Below, piece after piece: positions 1-8,074 of a DNA stretch of 9,325 nt (positions within the stretch are counted from its first letter, which is position 1; every line of letters starts with the position of its first letter). The position numbers and the translations under genes are program-made. This DNA comes from an uncultured Collinsella sp. (GTDB lineage: Bacteria > Actinomycetota > Coriobacteriia > Coriobacteriales > Coriobacteriaceae): assembly GCA_900556285.1 (NCBI GenBank), contig USOF01000026.1, positions 1 to 9,325 of the forward strand, read 5' to 3'. Under the pieces are notes generated by a model. The model worked only from the letters and a program-made list of their open reading frames with translations, was not told the DNA's origin and made no database searches.

Positions 1-8
1 CACGCAAA

Positions 9-31
9 GAAGGCCACTTAATGTGGCCTTC
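9..31. terminator. Hairpin, possible terminator of a neighbouring gene
   Basis: A perfect 9-base-pair inverted repeat (GAAGGCCAC and GTGGCCTTC) with a 5-base loop. It is flanked by purines on the left and by TTCGTCTTG on the right. On the minus strand it is followed by TTTG, so neither side has a strong U-tract. It lies beyond the clear gyrA terminator, so it may serve a convergent plus-strand gene outside the window or act as a bidirectional backup. The rest of 32-107 shows no gene or RNA that I can recognise. Confidence 0.45.
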
Positions 32-107
32 GTCTTGCGCAGGACTGTCCGAGCAGCAAACCAAAACCATCTCGCCAGCCCAGCGACCATGGGGTCCCAA
101 GGTTTTC

Positions 108-140
108 AAAAAAGCGGTCGGCGCGCAGTGCGCCGACCGC
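108..140 (-). terminator. Intrinsic terminator of the gyrB-gyrA unit
   Basis: On the minus strand this is a perfect 11-base-pair GC-rich stem (GCGGTCGGCGC paired with GCGCCGACCGC) with a 5-base loop, followed at once by six T residues. That is a textbook rho-independent terminator. It starts about 40 bases after the gyrA stop codon, and its T-tract is on the correct side only for minus-strand transcription, so it ends the gyrase transcript. Confidence 0.92.
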
Positions 141-180
141 CGATATATGGGGTCTGATATTTTCTACCAGCTAGGGTCTC

Positions 181-2919
181 TTACTCGTCAAGAAGATCTC
201 CTGGCATGTCGTTGCCGTCGCCTAGGTCGACTGGGGCCTCCTCGGCGTCGGCTGCGGCCTCGGCACCTTCGCCTTCGGGCTTCTCTTTGGCGGCCGTCAT
301 GCGGGCTACGGCGCAGATGCGGTCGTTGTCGTCGACGGCCATCATCTTGACGCCCTGGGTGGCGCGACCGGTTTGGCTGATCTCGTCGGTCTTGACGCGA
401 ATGACCGTCGCGCCCTCCGTCACGATGAACAGCTCATGCTGCGGGCCCACCGTCTTCATGGCTGCGAGGTTACCCTTGCGCTCGGTCATCTGGATGGTGT
501 AGACGCCCTGACCGCCGCGGTTCTGCTCCGGGTAATCCGAGACCGGCGTGCGTTTGCCGTAGCCGCGCTCGGTAATGACGAACAGGTCACCGTTACCGTT
601 GGTAATCTCCATACCAAGAACGCTCACGCCTTCCTTCATGCCAATGCCGCGGACGCCGCTGGTATCGCGACCGGTGGCGCGCACCTGCTCCTCGGAGAAC
701 ATGATCGCCTTGCCCGCGGTGGTGGCCAGGATAATCTTGTCGCCCTCGCGCACGCGGCGCACGTTCAACAGCGCGTCGTCGTCGCGCAGGTTGATAGCGA
801 TTAGGCCGTCGCGACGGCTGCGGTCATATGCGCTCATCACGGTCTTCTTGACCATACCGCTCTTGGTGGCAAACATCAGGTACTCGTCGGCCGGGAACTC
901 GCGGCAGCTGATGACGCTCGCGATCTTCTCGCCCTCCTCGAAGGGCAGCAAGTTGACGATCGCGGTACCGCGTGCCTGGCGCGTACCTACCGGCAGCTCG
1001 TGCACCTTCAGGCGATAGACCTTGCCCTTGCTCGAGAAGAACAGCACGTACTCGTGCGTGGACGCGATGAACATCTCATCGATGACATCGTCCTCTTTGA
1101 GGTTGACGCCCGACACGCCCTTGCCGCCGCGCTTTTGGGCGCGGTAGGCGGCAACCGGGATACGCTTAACGTAGCCGGTGTGGGTGATGGTCACGACCAT
1201 ATCCTCGTCGGCGATGAGGTCCTCGACATCCAGGTCCTTCTCGACCTGGCTGATCTCGGTGCGGCGCTTATCGCCGAACTTCTTGGAGATCTCGCGCATC
1301 TCTTCCTTGATGACGCCCAGGATCTTCTCCTCATGCGCCAGCAGGTCCTCGTAGTAGGCGATGGCGCGGCGCAGGCCGTCCAACTCTTCCTGAATCTTGT
1401 CGCGCTCCAGGCCGGTCAGGCGGCGCAACTTCATCTCGAGGATGGCCGTGGTCTGCTCGGGCGTAAAGCCAAAGCGCTCGATCAAGCGACTGCTGGCCTC
1501 GGAGTCGGTCTGCGAGGAGCGGATGATGCTAATGACCTCGTCGATATGGTCGAGAGCCATCAAGTAGCCCTCAAGGATATGCGCGCGGGCCTGGGCCTTC
1601 TTGAGGTCAAAGCGGGTGCGGCGAGTGACGACGTCGACCTGGTGGTCGATGTAGTGCTGCAGCATCTCGCGCAGGCTCAGGCATTTGGGAACGCCGTTGA
1701 CGAGTGCCAGGTTGTTGGCGCCAAAGGTCGTCTGCAGCGAGGTGTACTTATACAGATTGTTGAGCACGACCTGCGGAATGACGCCCTTCTTGAGCTCGAT
1801 GACCAGACGGATGCCCTTCTGGTTGGACTCATCGCGCATATCCGAGATGCCCTCGATGCGCTTGTCGTTGACGAGCTGGGCAATCTTCTCCTGCAGGGTG
1901 CCCTTGTTGACCATGTAGGGAATCTCGGTGAAGACCAGGCGGCTGCGACCGGTCTTGGTGGACTCAACGTGTGCCTTGGCGCGCACGGTAATGGAGCCGC
2001 GGCCGGTCTCGTAGCTCTGCTTAATGCCGGCGCTGCCCATGATGATGGCGCCGGTGGGGAAGTCCGGACCGGGCATGATCTGCATGAGCTCGTCGACAGT
2101 GGCGTCGGGATTATCGATCAGGTAGCAGGTGGCCTCGATCGCCTCGGTGAGGTTATGCGGAGCGATGTTGGTGGCCATGCCGACGGCGATGCCCTGGCTG
2201 CCGTTGACCAGCAGGTTGGGGAAGCGCGCAGGCAGCGCCACGGGCTCGGCGAGCGATTCGTCGTAGTTGGGCTGCCAGTCGACGGTATCCTTCTGCAAGT
2301 CACGCAGCAGTTCCATGGCGGGCTTTGCCAGGCGGCTCTCGGTGTAACGCATGGCTGCCGCGCCGTCGCCGTCGATGTTACCGAAGTTGCCGTGACCGTC
2401 GATGAGCGGCGTGCGCATGGAGAACCACTGTGCCAGGCGGACCATGGCCTCATAGACCGCGAAATCGCCGTGCGGGTGGTACTTACCGATAACTTCGCCG
2501 ACCGTCCAAGCTGACTTCTTGTGCGGGCGGTTGGGGTAGATGCCGCTCTCGTTCATCGCGTACAGAATGCGGCGGTGCACCGGCTTTAAGCCGTCGCGCA
2601 CGTCCGGTAGGGCACGCGCCGTGATAACCGACATCGAATACTCGATGAACGATTGCTTCATCTCGCGACCGAACTCCGAAATCTGGAGCTGGCCGCCGTT
2701 GATATCCTCGCCGGCCGAGGCGCCGCGATCGACTTCGCCAAAGCTCTCCTCGAGCTCGGCGTCGTCTTCTTCTTCCTCATCATCGACATCGGGATTATAG
2801 GCGTCCGGGTCGCCGTCCTCGCCCTGCTCAGCACGGGCGAGCAGGCGCTTCAGATCATCGGGCATGCCGGCGTCGCTGGCCTCGTCCATACCCTCGTTAT
2901 TGTTGATATCGTCTGCCAC
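181..2919 (-). CDS. gyrA: DNA gyrase subunit A
   Basis: This is the DNA-cleaving subunit of gyrase, the type IIA topoisomerase that introduces negative supercoils as an A2B2 complex with GyrB. Seen: the breakage-reunion domain begins near residue 88, with [20 protein letters not shown] at about 95-114. The catalytic tyrosine is Y192 in [12 protein letters not shown], matching E. coli Y122. The C-terminal beta-pinwheel domain carries a GyrA box QKRGGKG at 595-601, and the protein ends in an acidic tail. Start: GTG at 2919, four bases after the GGAGG of a perfect AGGAGGT site. Odd features: residues 1 to about 75 form a very acidic extension (DDEEEEDD near 47-54) ahead of the usual N-terminus, making 912 residues. 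The quinolone-determining segment reads [10 protein letters not shown], with Phe153 at the E. coli Ser83 position and Glu157 at the Asp87 position. The gene follows gyrB by 11 bases and is surely cotranscribed with it. Confidence 0.97.
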   Translation of the reverse strand: MADDINNNEGMDEASDAGMPDDLKRLLARAEQGEDGDPDAYNPDVDDEEEEDDAELEESFGEVDRGASAGEDINGGQLQISEFGREMKQSFIEYSMSVITARALPDVRDGLKPVHRRILYAMNESGIYPNRPHKKSAWTVGEVIGKYHPHGDFAVYEAMVRLAQWFSMRTPLIDGHGNFGNIDGDGAAAMRYTESRLAKPAMELLRDLQKDTVDWQPNYDESLAEPVALPARFPNLLVNGSQGIAVGMATNIAPHNLTEAIEATCYLIDNPDATVDELMQIMPGPDFPTGAIIMGSAGIKQSYETGRGSITVRAKAHVESTKTGRSRLVFTEIPYMVNKGTLQEKIAQLVNDKRIEGISDMRDESNQKGIRLVIELKKGVIPQVVLNNLYKYTSLQTTFGANNLALVNGVPKCLSLREMLQHYIDHQVDVVTRRTRFDLKKAQARAHILEGYLMALDHIDEVISIIRSSQTDSEASSRLIERFGFTPEQTTAILEMKLRRLTGLERDKIQEELDGLRRAIAYYEDLLAHEEKILGVIKEEMREISKKFGDKRRTEISQVEKDLDVEDLIADEDMVVTITHTGYVKRIPVAAYRAQKRGGKGVSGVNLKEDDVIDEMFIASTHEYVLFFSSKGKVYRLKVHELPVGTRQARGTAIVNLLPFEEGEKIASVISCREFPADEYLMFATKSGMVKKTVMSAYDRSRRDGLIAINLRDDDALLNVRRVREGDKIILATTAGKAIMFSEEQVRATGRDTSGVRGIGMKEGVSVLGMEITNGNGDLFVITERGYGKRTPVSDYPEQNRGGQGVYTIQMTERKGNLAAMKTVGPQHELFIVTEGATVIRVKTDEISQTGRATQGVKMMAVDDNDRICAVARMTAAKEKPEGEGAEAAADAEEAPVDLGDGNDMPGDLLDE

Positions 2920-2922
2920 GTT

Positions 2923-2930
2923 ACCTCCTC
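2923..2930 (-). promoter_or_regulatory. gyrA ribosome binding site
   Basis: The minus strand reads GAGGAGGTAAC then GTG. The AGGAGGT core is a full match to the anti-Shine-Dalgarno sequence. It begins right after the gyrB TAA and sits a few bases before GTG 2919. It fixes that start and therefore shows that the acidic N-terminal extension of GyrA is translated. Internal ATG codons at residues 11 and 19 are less well placed. Confidence 0.88.
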
Positions 2931-5003
<2,073 letters not shown>

Positions 5004-5010
5004 TTATCGT

Positions 5011-5040
5011 AAAAAAATACCCTCGGGAACGAGGGTATTT
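5011..5040 (-). terminator. Intrinsic terminator between dciA and gyrB
   Basis: On the minus strand this is a perfect stem AAATACCCTCG with CGAGGGTATTT around a TTCC loop. The final TTT of the stem continues into a run of seven T residues in total. It lies 27 bases after the dciA stop and about 50 bases before the gyrB start. The T-tract faces minus-strand transcription, so it separates the dnaN-recF-dciA transcript from gyrB-gyrA. The A/T pairs at the stem base could also give weak termination in the other direction. Confidence 0.93.
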
Positions 5041-5066
5041 GGCTCTACAAGGCCACCAGATGCGAT

Positions 5067-5630
5067 TTAAGGCTCTTTTTTGCTTTGCACGCCCTTGGCC
5101 CACTCGGCACTGGCTCTCATGGCATTCTCGAGGGCCTCGCGCAGTTTTTGGTCTTCGATGGGCACTACTTGGCGCTCAATCTCGGTGCGCTCGGCCTCAC
5201 TTAGGTCGGCGTGCGGAGCCGGCGGGCGCTCGGTCGTCGCCGGACGCAGGCGCTGCTTGGCGGCGGGCGGCGTGTGACCGGGCGCGGTGGTTTTGAACAC
5301 CAGGCCGTCCACATGCGCACCGGCGCGCTCCATGCGCGCGCGGATGATCTCGCGCAACAGCGTCATTTCCTGCGTCCACGAGGGCGAGTCGAGATATACC
5401 AGCAGCTCATTGGACTCGGGCAGGTAGCGCAGGCCCGTCACATGGCGCCCCTCGCGCGTGCCCGAGCACACCGCATTCCAGGCGCGATAGACCGCACGAG
5501 ATTCCTCTGCAGCCTCCATCTGCACGCGGCGCTCAGGCGTCGCGGCCGCCAGGATGCGCTGGCGCTCTGCGTTTAAAAATCCACTGAAGGCGACCGTTTC
5601 GCTCTCGCGCTCGTAATTAGCACGTCTCAC
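5067..5630 (-). CDS. dciA: DUF721 / DciA-family protein, probable replicative helicase loader factor
   Basis: A 187-residue cytoplasmic protein with no signal peptide or membrane segment. Seen: residues about 45-112 fit the DUF721 pattern, with a tryptophan in AWNAVCSG, a beta-strand NELLVYLDS, then SPSWTQEM and an amphipathic helix LLREIIRARM. A proline- and arginine-rich linker (about 115-140) leads to a charged C-terminal helix region containing VPIEDQKLREALENAMR. Known: DUF721 proteins named DciA help load or operate the DnaB helicase in bacteria that lack a DnaC or DnaI loader, and the actinobacterial member sits between recF and gyrB, as here. Start: GTG at 5630, nine bases after an AAGGTGG site, overlapping the end of recF by 14 bases, which suggests translational coupling. 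The role is inferred from family and position. Sequence conservation is low, so helicase loading in this organism is not shown. Confidence 0.85.
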   Translation of the reverse strand: MRRANYERESETVAFSGFLNAERQRILAAATPERRVQMEAAEESRAVYRAWNAVCSGTREGRHVTGLRYLPESNELLVYLDSPSWTQEMTLLREIIRARMERAGAHVDGLVFKTTAPGHTPPAAKQRLRPATTERPPAPHADLSEAERTEIERQVVPIEDQKLREALENAMRASAEWAKGVQSKKEP

Positions 5631-6723
5631 CCATGCTCACCACCTTGGCTCGATCAAGCAGGTCATCGGTAAAATACCCCAGGTTGGTCGTGGTTATGAC
5701 CGTCTGGATATCATCGCCGATCAGCCGCAGAAAAGCGCCGCGACGCTCGCCGTCGAGCTCGCTCATCACGTCGTCCAAAAGCAGCAGTGGGGCGGTGCCC
5801 AGGACATCGCGAGCCACGGCCACCTCCGCCACCTTCCAGGCCAAAACCAACGTCCGCTGCTGACCTTGGCTGGCAAATGAACGGGCGGAGCGACCCGCCA
5901 CGGTAAACTCAATCTCGTCGCGATGCGGTCCCACCAACGTCACGCCGCGGCGAATTTCCTCGTCGGCGTGCTCATCAAGGGCAGCCAGCATGCGCTCGTA
6001 CGCCCAGCCCTTCAGCTCTTCGCGATCATCGACCTGGGGCAAATCCCCCAGCGTGGACGTATAGGTCACGTTGGCAGCCTCACCGGATGCCACTTGCCCG
6101 TAGGCAGTGTGCACATGGCCCGCCAGCCGATCGAGCAGGGCCAACCGGTGCACAAGCAGGGCCGAGCCCGCGCGGGCAATCGAATCGTTCCACGCGCCGA
6201 GCATCTCGCGACAGCACCAGGTCTCCTTGAGCAGGGCGTTACGCTGGGTCACGCAGCGTCCATAGGTGCTCGCAAGATCGGCATAACGTGCGCTCAGTTG
6301 CATGCCAAAGTCATCGAGGGCGGCGCGGCGCACACTGGCGCCTCGCTTAACCATGTCCAGATGGTCGGGGCAAAACAGCACGCTCGGCAGAACCCCGCGC
6401 ACACCGGCGGCAGAACATCTCTTGCCGTTGCGGCTAAACGAGCGCTTACCGTCCTCCGCGTTCAATCCCATATCAAGCACGCGGCCGTCGCCCTCGAGCC
6501 TCAGCTCGACCTTGCACGAGCCCACGCCGTCATGGACGAGCTCGGCTGCGGTCGGATGCCTAAACGAGGCGCCGCTCGTCAGCAGCTGCAGCGCCTCTAT
6601 GAGATTGGTCTTTCCTGCCGCGTTGGGTCCCGCAAGTATCGTCACGCCTTCGTCCAGGGCAAGGCGATAACTATCGAAGCTGCGGTAGCGCGCGACGGAA
6701 AGATCGCGGGCGAACATGGTCAT
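5617..6723 (-). CDS. recF: DNA replication and repair protein RecF
   Basis: An SMC-like ABC ATPase that binds DNA and, with RecO and RecR, helps load RecA at single-strand gaps. It has 368 residues, normal for the family. Seen: Walker A GPNAAGKT at 32-39; the conserved GPHRDE at 265-270; an ABC signature in FASQGQQRTLVLAWK at about 283-297; Walker B with the D-loop in LLLLDDVMSELD at 313-324; and a terminal ITTTNLGYF segment. The start ATG at 6723 lies only 9 bases after the dnaN stop, with no clear ribosome site. A second ATG two codons later at 6717 is equally possible, and coupling to dnaN translation is likely. It overlaps dciA at its 3' end. Family assignment is firm; the exact start is not. 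Confidence 0.96.
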   Translation of the reverse strand: MTMFARDLSVARYRSFDSYRLALDEGVTILAGPNAAGKTNLIEALQLLTSGASFRHPTAAELVHDGVGSCKVELRLEGDGRVLDMGLNAEDGKRSFSRNGKRCSAAGVRGVLPSVLFCPDHLDMVKRGASVRRAALDDFGMQLSARYADLASTYGRCVTQRNALLKETWCCREMLGAWNDSIARAGSALLVHRLALLDRLAGHVHTAYGQVASGEAANVTYTSTLGDLPQVDDREELKGWAYERMLAALDEHADEEIRRGVTLVGPHRDEIEFTVAGRSARSFASQGQQRTLVLAWKVAEVAVARDVLGTAPLLLLDDVMSELDGERRGAFLRLIGDDIQTVITTTNLGYFTDDLLDRAKVVSMGETC

Positions 6724-6732
6724 GGCGCAGCG

Positions 6733-7836
6733 CTAGATGCGGACCGGCATGACCAGGTACAGGTAGTTGATCTTGTCGTAGGACTTGAAGATGCCCGCCT
6801 GCGAGTAGCTCTTGAGCTCCAGCGTGATCTCCTTCTCCTTGGACAGGGCATTGAGGCACCCGAAGATGTAGTGGTAGTTGAAGGCGATGGTACCCGACTC
6901 GCCCTCGGCCTCGACATCGATCGTCTCCTGCGCAAGGTCCTGGTCATTGGAAATGGAGGACAGGCCCATCTGCCCGTTCTCGACATCGATCTCGAACTTG
7001 ACAGCGGGGTTGGCGCTCGCGATAACGGCCACGCGCTTGAGGGCGGCGTTAAAGGCGGCGACGTCAATCTTGACGCTCGTCACGCACGAATCGGGGATGA
7101 GCTGCTTGTAGTTGGGGTACACGCCCTCGATGCGGCGCGACACGTAGGTGGTATTGCCGGCCTCGAAGACGACCTGGGTGTCGGTAGCCCCGATCATGAT
7201 GGTCGCCTGGCTGGCCATGATGTTCAGCGCGTCGTTAAAGGCGTCGGCCGGAACGTTGAGCTCAAAGGAGCCCTCGAGGGTCGAGGTCTCGACCTGCGTA
7301 TCGCACACGGCCAAGCGGAAGGAATCGGTCGCCACCAGGCGCACGGTGTTGTTCTCGACCTTCATGTGCACGCCGCCTAGGATGGGGCGGGCCTTGTCGG
7401 TCGAGGTGACGCGCCACACGCGGCCGACCATTTCGGACAAGATATCGGTCGGCAGCTCCACGGCACTCTCGATGGCATAGGCCGGAAACTCGGGGAAGTC
7501 ATTGGCATCGAGCGTGTTCAGGCGGAAAGAGCTTTTCTCGCAACCAATCAGCACCTGGCGCTCGGACAGCTCAAAGGTGACCGGGGCATCGGGGAGGGTC
7601 TTGGTGATATTGGAGAGCATCTTACAGGGGATAACCATCTCGCCCTCTTCTTCGACATGCGCCGCGATGCGATGACGGATCGAGATGGTGTAGTTAGAGG
7701 TCTGGAATTCCAAGATGCCGTCTTGCGCCTTGACGAGCACGCCCGACAGGATGGGAAGGGTGGATGCCGAAGCGACGCCCTTCATAACGACGCCGATGGC
7801 TTGTGTAAGCGAGCTCTGGCTGACGGTGAACTTCAT
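6733..7836 (-). CDS. dnaN: DNA polymerase III beta subunit (sliding clamp)
   Basis: The ring-shaped homodimeric clamp that tethers DNA polymerase III to DNA and docks many repair proteins. It has 367 residues, the usual size. Seen: start MKFTVSQSSLTQAI; the central TDSFRLA motif at 170-176, equivalent to TDGHRLA in E. coli; SRRIEGVYPNYKQLIP at 233-248, part of the partner-binding pocket; and the terminal YLVMPVRI, close to the classical MPMRL end. Three clamp-fold repeats fit the length. The ATG at 7836 is preceded by AGAAAGG nine bases upstream. The gap before it is very AT-rich, and the minus strand holds TATTAT (7871-7876), a possible -10 element without a clear -35. recF follows after 9 bases. 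Confidence 0.98.
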   Translation of the reverse strand: MKFTVSQSSLTQAIGVVMKGVASASTLPILSGVLVKAQDGILEFQTSNYTISIRHRIAAHVEEEGEMVIPCKMLSNITKTLPDAPVTFELSERQVLIGCEKSSFRLNTLDANDFPEFPAYAIESAVELPTDILSEMVGRVWRVTSTDKARPILGGVHMKVENNTVRLVATDSFRLAVCDTQVETSTLEGSFELNVPADAFNDALNIMASQATIMIGATDTQVVFEAGNTTYVSRRIEGVYPNYKQLIPDSCVTSVKIDVAAFNAALKRVAVIASANPAVKFEIDVENGQMGLSSISNDQDLAQETIDVEAEGESGTIAFNYHYIFGCLNALSKEKEITLELKSYSQAGIFKSYDKINYLYLVMPVRI

Positions 7837-7837
7837 C

Positions 7838-7883
7838 TTTTAATACCTTTCTATAGATATAAATATCTTAATAATAGTAATAG
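7838..7883. other. AT-rich stretch, candidate DNA unwinding element
   Basis: Only 7 of these 46 bases are G or C, in a region that is otherwise GC-rich. It contains a perfect palindrome AGATAT-AA-ATATCT at 7855-7868 and the dnaN ribosome site at its left end. Low melting energy beside DnaA-box-like sites suits a DNA unwinding element. Part of the bias may instead reflect the dnaN promoter. Confidence 0.65.
7869..7883 (+). repeat. Five DnaA-trio triplets
   Basis: The plus strand reads TAA TAA TAG TAA TAG, five consecutive triplets fitting the DnaA-trio rule (5'-[T/A]A[G/A]-3' on the bound strand). The 3' end of the run points toward the box cluster, the polarity expected if DnaA spreads from boxes onto the trios in the 3'-to-5' direction. 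The nearest box-like site (TAATCAACA on the minus strand, 7896-7904) is 12 bases away. Such triplets are easy to find in AT-rich DNA, so function is inferred. Confidence 0.55.
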
Positions 7884-7968
7884 CACTGACGAAACTGTTG
7901 ATTACTCCCAAAGACGCAGGTCAGACCCAGAAAGAGAATCGACAGCAACCTGTGTGCAACGGGGGTGG

Positions 7969-8059
7969 TTTTCCACGTTCAAAACCTGCGCAAAACTTTT
8001 CATCACCGCGGGTTGGGTTTTAAACACCTTATGCCCGTGGTTTCGACAAGTTTTCAACA
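7969..8059 (+). repeat. Array of degenerate DnaA-box-like 9-mers
   Basis: Six plus-strand 9-mers resemble TTWTNCACA: TTTTCCACG (7969), TTTTCATCA (7997), TTTTAAACA (8018), TTATGCCCG (8029), GTTTCGACA (8040) and TTTTCAACA (8051). Each has one or two mismatches. The last four start exactly 11 bases apart, and the 7997 copy is 21 bases before 8018, so most face one side of the helix. Several share A instead of C at position 6. Two weaker minus-strand candidates lie outside the array: TTGCACACA (7951-7959) and TAATCAACA (7896-7904). These are likely binding sites for the divergent DnaA encoded next door; binding is not shown. Confidence 0.65.
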
Positions 8060-8074
8060 GGTGTCTCTATTTCC

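Larger units (their letters stand above)
7837..8074. other. Putative chromosomal origin oriC in the dnaA-dnaN gap
   Basis: This 238-base non-coding gap between dnaA and dnaN is the usual actinobacterial oriC site. Seen: next to dnaA, a cluster of 9-mers resembling the DnaA box TTWTNCACA with one or two mismatches; next to dnaN, a stretch of about 15% GC with a triplet run of the DnaA-trio type. No perfect TTATCCACA occurs. The layout (box array, spacer, AT-rich trio segment) matches the basal unwinding system described in Bacillus. That the gap is the active origin is inferred from position and motifs. The dnaN promoter and leader must also lie here. Confidence 0.8.

Noticed and set aside
89..154. 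Direct repeat ATGGGGTC at 89-96 and 147-154, flanking the gyrA terminator
   Set aside because: Only 8 bases, with no inverted ends or transposase remnant. Probably chance, and not evidence for an inserted element.
1000..2514. Plus-strand open frame of 504 codons inside gyrA
   Set aside because: It is antisense to well-conserved gyrA sequence and has the same artificial composition and no recognisable motif.
5923..7380. Plus-strand open frame of 485 codons across recF and dnaN
   Set aside because: It spans two firmly identified genes on the other strand and their junction, and has no family resemblance.
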